Source: Curtobacterium flaccumfaciens UCD-AKU
GTDB lineage: Bacteria > Actinomycetota > Actinomycetes > Actinomycetales > Microbacteriaceae
Length of the DNA: 64,000 bases
Assembly: GCF_000349565.1 (NCBI RefSeq)
Contig: NZ_KB714610.1
Coordinates: forward strand, 50,289-114,288
Direction of reading: 5' to 3'
Shown here piece by piece: positions 60,554-64,000 of the stretch. Every line of letters begins with the position of its first letter. Position 1 is the first letter of the stretch. The position numbers and the translations under genes were made by a program. Below the pieces are notes generated by a model. That model worked only from the letters and a program-made list of their open reading frames with translations. It was not told where the DNA came from and did not search any database.

Positions 60554-60664
60554 GGTCACGACAGGCCGGGCGGAGGTCGCCGGGGGGTCACGAACTGTCG
60601 GCTGGGGCCCGCGCGAACGACAGTTCGTGACCACTCGGCGGCGCGGCGGCGGCGCGTCGTGACC
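60554..60664. repeat. Single copy of the four-site GGTCAC element
   Basis: GGTCAC at 60554 and 60586 and GTGACC at 60627 and 60659 have spacings of 32, 41 and 32 bp, as in the array at 43055. The inner arms GGTCACGAACTGTCG (60586-60600) and its exact inverse (60618-60632) form a perfect 15-bp stem. The outer arms GGTCACGAC / GTCGTGACC are perfect over 9 bp. Confidence 0.9.
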
Positions 60665-60899
60665 ATGCGCTGACCGGCGGCCGGGCGTGGTGGAGCCGAC
60701 CGTGCGACCGCGGCGCGCCCCGACGTGCTCCACCGGCTGCGAAAGTCCTCCACTTTCCTCCACGCCCGCTCCTGCCGCCCGGATCCGCATGGATCCGGGC
60801 TTTTCGGGCTGCATCTGCGGGATGCATTCCTGGGCGCATGCCCCCAGTAGGGGTGTCGAGGGCCGAAAAGGGTGCGGAATCCTGGTCCGGGGGAGGGGA

Positions 60900-60914
60900 G
60901 TGGAGTAAAGTGGG
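60900..60914 (+). promoter_or_regulatory. mraZ promoter with MraZ-type repeats
   Basis: GTGGA-GTAAA-GTGGG (60900-60914) holds two GTGGR units 10 bp apart, matching the TGGGN repeats with 5-bp spacers that MraZ binds in other bacteria. TAAAGT at 60905-60910 is the likely -10 element. Autoregulation of the dcw cluster is inferred. Confidence 0.6.
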
Positions 60915-60952
60915 GCTTGCAACGGTCCGGTGGAGCGGAGGGGAGGCCCGAC

Positions 60953-61384
60953 GTGCTGCTCGGTACTCATGCCCCGAAGCTCGACGAGAAGGGTCGCGTG
61001 ATCCTCCCCGCCAAGTTCCGGGACGAACTGTCCGGCGGGCTCGTCATGACCCGCGGCCAGGAACGCTGCGTCGTGGTCTTCAGCGCCCGGACGTTCGAGG
61101 AACTCCACGAGCGCATCCGGACCGCTCCGATGACGTCGAAGCGCACCCGGGACTACATGCGCCTGTTCCTCTCGGGGGCCAGCGCGGAACAGCCCGACAA
61201 GCAGAACCGCGTGACGATCCCGCAGAACCTCCGCGAGTACGCGGGGCTCGAGCGGGACCTCACGGTCATCGGCAGCGGTGACCGTGCCGAGATCTGGTCC
61301 ACCCCCGCGTGGGAGGCCTACTACGCCGAAGCCGAAGAGGCATTCGCCGACAACGACGAGGAGGTGATCCCGGGGATCTTCTGA
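60953..61384 (+). CDS. mraZ: MraZ, dcw-cluster regulator
   Basis: A 143-residue protein with two AbrB-like halves, each with the DxxGR signature: [17 protein letters not shown] and [20 protein letters not shown] at 60953 follows GGAGCGGAGGGGAGG and gives the usual length. MraZ binds its own promoter and represses the division and cell-wall cluster. rsmH follows after 106 bases. Confidence 0.97.
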   Translation: MLLGTHAPKLDEKGRVILPAKFRDELSGGLVMTRGQERCVVVFSARTFEELHERIRTAPMTSKRTRDYMRLFLSGASAEQPDKQNRVTIPQNLREYAGLERDLTVIGSGDRAEIWSTPAWEAYYAEAEEAFADNDEEVIPGIF

Positions 61385-61490
61385 TCCGCGGATCGGGACT
61401 CCCAGCCGTGAAGCCCTGACATCACTTCCCCGGTGTCAGGTCGCATGGATGGGGATCCGGACCCACGGCCCAGGAGACGAGGGGCTGCAC

Positions 61491-62456
61491 ATGGCCGACA
61501 ACGACAACGAGACGCCACGCTTCCCGCACACGCCGGTGATGCTCCAGCGCATCGTCGACCTCTTCACGCCGACGCTCGAGGGCCCGGGCAAGGTCGTCGT
61601 CGACGCCACGCTCGGCATGGGTGGTCACTCCGAGGGCCTGCTCGAGCGGTTCCCGGAGCTCACGCTCATCGGACTCGACCGCGACACCGACGCCCTCGGC
61701 ATCGCGGGGGACCGTCTGTCCCGCTTCGGTGACCGCGTCCGGCTCGTGCACACCGTGTACGACGGCATCGTCGACGCCATCCAGGGCGAGGGCTTCACGA
61801 AGGTCGACGGCGTGCTGTTCGACCTCGGTGTGAGTTCGCTGCAGCTCGACCGGGCCGAGCGCGGGTTCGCGTACAGCCAGGACGCCCCGCTCGACATGCG
61901 GATGGACCGGACCGAGGGGCAGACCGCCGCCGACGTCCTGGCCACCTACGACGAGGGCGAACTGCGTCGCATCTTCCAGCGCTACGGCGAGGAGAAGCTC
62001 GCCGGCCGCTACGCACGAGCCATCGTGGAGCGGCGGGCGACGAAGCCGTTCGAGATGTCCGGCGACCTGGTCCAGGTGCTGCACGACGCGACCCCGGTCG
62101 CCGTCCAGCGCCAGGGGCACCCGGCCAAGCGCGTCTTCCAGGCGCTCCGCATCGAGGTGAACGCCGAACTGAGCGTGCTCGAGCGGGCGATCCCGGCGGC
62201 CCTCGACGCCATCGCGGTCGGTGGCCGCATCGTCGTCGAGTCCTACCAGTCCCTCGAGGACCGAATCGTCAAGCGGGCCCTGGTGGAGCGCACGAAGTCG
62301 AGCGCCCCCGCCGACCTGCCGGTGGAGCTGCCCGAGCACGCCCCCACCTTCTCCCTGATCGTCAAGGGCGCTGAGCTGGCCGACGAGGCCGAACGCGCCG
62401 CCAACCCCCGAGCAACCCCCGTGCGACTGCGCGCGGCCGAGCGGATCCGGAACTGA
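61491..62456 (+). CDS. rsmH: 16S rRNA (cytosine1402-N4)-methyltransferase RsmH
   Basis: A 321-residue SAM methyltransferase (MraW). It begins FPHTPVMLQRIVDLFTP, and shows the SAM loop DATLGMGGHSEGLL, then DGVLFDLGVSSLQLD and GFAYSQDAPLDMRMD. ATG at 61491 is chosen because GAGACGAGGGG precedes it and length fits the family. The leader between mraZ and rsmH contains CCTGACA / TGTCAGG (61415-61440), a small hairpin. ftsL starts one base after its stop. Confidence 0.97.
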   Translation: MADNDNETPRFPHTPVMLQRIVDLFTPTLEGPGKVVVDATLGMGGHSEGLLERFPELTLIGLDRDTDALGIAGDRLSRFGDRVRLVHTVYDGIVDAIQGEGFTKVDGVLFDLGVSSLQLDRAERGFAYSQDAPLDMRMDRTEGQTAADVLATYDEGELRRIFQRYGEEKLAGRYARAIVERRATKPFEMSGDLVQVLHDATPVAVQRQGHPAKRVFQALRIEVNAELSVLERAIPAALDAIAVGGRIVVESYQSLEDRIVKRALVERTKSSAPADLPVELPEHAPTFSLIVKGAELADEAERAANPRATPVRLRAAERIRN

Positions 62457-62457
62457 C

Positions 62458-63150
62458 ATGAGCACGAACCTCGCACTCGTCGACCCTGCGGTCGTCCCGT
62501 CGCGGGCCCCGCGCCCCGACCGTCAGCACCGCCCCGAGCTGGTCGAGGTCACCCCCACCGCGGCCCAGCGCCGGGCCCGTCCCCGCATCGGGTACGCCGT
62601 CGTGGCCGTCGCCGCGCTCGGGATCCTGCTGCTGGCCCAGCTCGGCATCAGCATGGTGCTCAGCCAGGGCGCCTACACGCTCAACTCGCTGTCGACGGAG
62701 CAGACCAACCTGTCCCGCACGCAGCAGTCCCTGTCCGAGGAACTCCGGGTGCTGGACTCGCCGCAGAACCTGGCCCGCAACGCGCAGGCGCTCGGGATGA
62801 TCGCGAACTCCACGCCGGTGTACCTGGACCCGAAGACCGGCCGGGTGTACGGCACGCCGACCCCGGCGAAGCCCGACGAGGCAACCGCGTCCACCGAGAA
62901 CCAGGTGCCGAACTCCCTGCTGAACGACGTGCCGCTGGCCACCCAGCCGGGCGCCACGTCGACGAGCAAGGAGACGGGCAACACCGGCGACCCCGCCGCA
63001 GGCAGTGCCGCCGCAGGCAGCACCGCCGCTGACACGTCCGCACCTGCCGCGTCTGAGAAGACCAGCGGCGCCAGCGCGTCGGACCAGGGGACGGCGAAGT
63101 CGTCCGTAGAGTCCGACGCGAACCCGCTCCAGGCACCCTCCACCCGGTGA
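62458..63150 (+). CDS. ftsL: FtsL-like cell-division protein
   Basis: A 230-residue bitopic membrane protein. A basic Pro/Arg N-terminus is followed by one helix (YAVVAVAALGILLLAQLGISMVL, about 44-66), then an extracytoplasmic coiled-coil (NSLSTEQTNLSRTQQSLSEELRVL). After that comes LDSPQNLARNAQALGMIANS and a Ser/Ala/Gly-rich tail of 80 residues. Position between rsmH and ftsI identifies it (Rv2164c-like). It joins the FtsQLB-type septal complex. The long low-complexity tail is unusual. Confidence 0.9.
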   Translation: MSTNLALVDPAVVPSRAPRPDRQHRPELVEVTPTAAQRRARPRIGYAVVAVAALGILLLAQLGISMVLSQGAYTLNSLSTEQTNLSRTQQSLSEELRVLDSPQNLARNAQALGMIANSTPVYLDPKTGRVYGTPTPAKPDEATASTENQVPNSLLNDVPLATQPGATSTSKETGNTGDPAAGSAAAGSTAADTSAPAASEKTSGASASDQGTAKSSVESDANPLQAPSTR

Positions 63151-63199
63151 CCGGCGGGTCCGCCGCACCCTCAGCACCGCCCGGGAAGGACCGCACCGC

Positions 63200-64000
63200 G
63201 TGACGAAGACGATCCGCAACCGACGCCTGCGCTACAGCATCGTGATGCTCGCCGTGATCGCCCTGGTCGGGGTGTTCGTGGTCCGGCTCGTCGACATCCA
63301 GGTCGTCCAGGCATCGGTGCTGAACGAGGCGTCGGCCCAGAAGCGCAGCATCCCCGTGACGATCTACGGCACCCGTGGCGCGATCGTGGACCGCAACGGC
63401 ACCGAACTCGCCGACAGCGTGACCCGGTACAACATCACGACCTCGCCGCGCCTGGTCAAGCAGTTCAAGGGCAAGCTCGGCGGCACCCGCATCAAGGACG
63501 TCAGCGTCAGCACCGCACTCGACGCCCTGGCGAAGGCCTCCGGCGGCGACGTCGCGACCATGCGGAAGAACATCGCCGCGAACCCGAAGTCCGACTTCGC
63601 GTACCTGATCAAGGGCCTCGACGTCCGGCACTACGAGGCCGTGGTCGACCTCGGCATCCCGTGGATCTACAAGGAGCAGCAGGCGTCGCGGGTCTACCCG
63701 ACGGCTGCGACGACGGGCAACCTGACCGGGTTCATGGGGACCGACGGCGCCCAGGCCGGCCTGGAGTACGCCTACGACCAGTGCCTGGCCGGCACCAACG
63801 GCTCGGAGACCTACGAGCGTGGCGAGGACGGCGTCCAGCTGCCCGGCAGCACCGTGACCACGAAGAAGGCCAAGGACGGCGGCACGCTCGAGACGACGAT
63901 CGACAGCGACCTGCAGTACATGGCGCAGCAGACCATCGCGTCCGCCGCCAAGACCCTGCAGGCGGAGTCCGCGACGGCCACCGTCACGAGCGTCAAGACG
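63200..64000 (+). CDS. ftsI: Peptidoglycan transpeptidase FtsI/PBP3 (N-terminal part)
   Basis: The first 267 residues of a class B penicillin-binding protein; the gene continues beyond the window. GTG at 63200 follows GGAAGGA. After a short cytoplasmic part comes one membrane helix (IVMLAVIALVGVFVVRLVDIQV). The PBP dimer domain starts with GTRGAIVDRNGTELADSV and continues with NLTGFMGTDGAQAGLEYAYD. The transpeptidase Ser motif lies outside the window. It makes septal peptidoglycan together with FtsW and FtsL. Confidence 0.95.
   Translation, partial: MTKTIRNRRLRYSIVMLAVIALVGVFVVRLVDIQVVQASVLNEASAQKRSIPVTIYGTRGAIVDRNGTELADSVTRYNITTSPRLVKQFKGKLGGTRIKDVSVSTALDALAKASGGDVATMRKNIAANPKSDFAYLIKGLDVRHYEAVVDLGIPWIYKEQQASRVYPTAATTGNLTGFMGTDGAQAGLEYAYDQCLAGTNGSETYERGEDGVQLPGSTVTTKKAKDGGTLETTIDSDLQYMAQQTIASAAKTLQAESATATVTSVKT

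Larger units (their letters stand above)
60449..60952. other. Gap between DUF3040 gene and mraZ
   Basis: This 504-base stretch has no convincing gene. From left to right it holds a G-rich stretch, the four-site GGTCAC element (60554-60664) and CTCCACTTTCCTCCAC. Next come a GGATCC-centred repeat (near 60780-60800) and the mraZ leader with TAAAGT at 60905-60910. Confidence 0.7.

Overview
The window is chromosomal DNA of a very GC-rich actinobacterium. Start codons are often GTG or TTG, and many promoters have the form TANNNT a few bases before the start codon. Gene content and order point to Microbacteriaceae, with a Curtobacterium-like organism as the best guess. The genus is an inference from gene content only; no rRNA gene is present. 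I saw no tRNA gene, prophage, insertion sequence or CRISPR array.

Layout. 0-3 kb: two paralogous secreted proteins ending in LAYTG sortase signals. 3-10.7 kb: LysR regulator and putA (proline catabolism), a VOC protein, and a thioesterase/TetR/acyl-CoA dehydrogenase group. 10.7-14.3 kb: a small carotenoid-type group (CrtI-like oxidoreductase, CrtEb-like prenyltransferase, glycosyltransferase). 14.3-28 kb: accessory metabolism and regulators (S9 peptidase, patatin, GAF membrane protein, quinone reductase, HxlR with a short-chain reductase, MFS exporter, LysR, aldo/keto reductase, F420-type reductase, GNAT, VOC, MarR, metallophosphoesterase). 28-31.4 kb: a thiamine salvage operon thiM-thiE-thiD/tenA behind a TPP riboswitch. 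31.4-37.2 kb: NUDIX-NYN fusion, phosphotransferase, J-domain/NERD protein and small housekeeping genes. 37.2-41 kb: HtrA-like protease and an iron-siderophore permease pair with an iron-box-like operator. 41-48.7 kb: FHA (GarA)-FtsR-MerR block, a ParA ATPase, pyruvate carboxylase and peptide deformylase. 49-64 kb: a block matching the Mycobacterium order Rv2187 to Rv2163c: acyl-CoA synthetase, ROK glucokinase, PlsC, class II DAHP synthase, PASTA kinase PknL, LysM protein, Rv2175c homologue, polyprenyl synthase, DUF3040, then mraZ-rsmH-ftsL-ftsI. It runs off the right edge inside ftsI.

How the genes work together. The right third is growth and cell-wall machinery: lipid supply (acyl-CoA synthetase, PlsC), isoprenoid supply (IdsA), aromatic supply, kinase signalling (PknL and its DNA-binding partner), hydrolysis (LysM protein) and the first dcw genes for septation. 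The FHA protein, FtsR and pyruvate carboxylase link carbon flux and division control.

The most unusual signal lies between genes. Several gene-tail regions carry locally amplified repeats, each of its own family. One is a five-copy 174-bp array beside parA whose units each hold four GGTCAC sites, two direct and two inverted, at fixed spacings of 32, 41 and 31 bp. A single copy with spacings 32, 41 and 32 sits upstream of mraZ, 17 kb away. A second dispersed family is a GGAGGCCCG-type hairpin that closes many transcription units.
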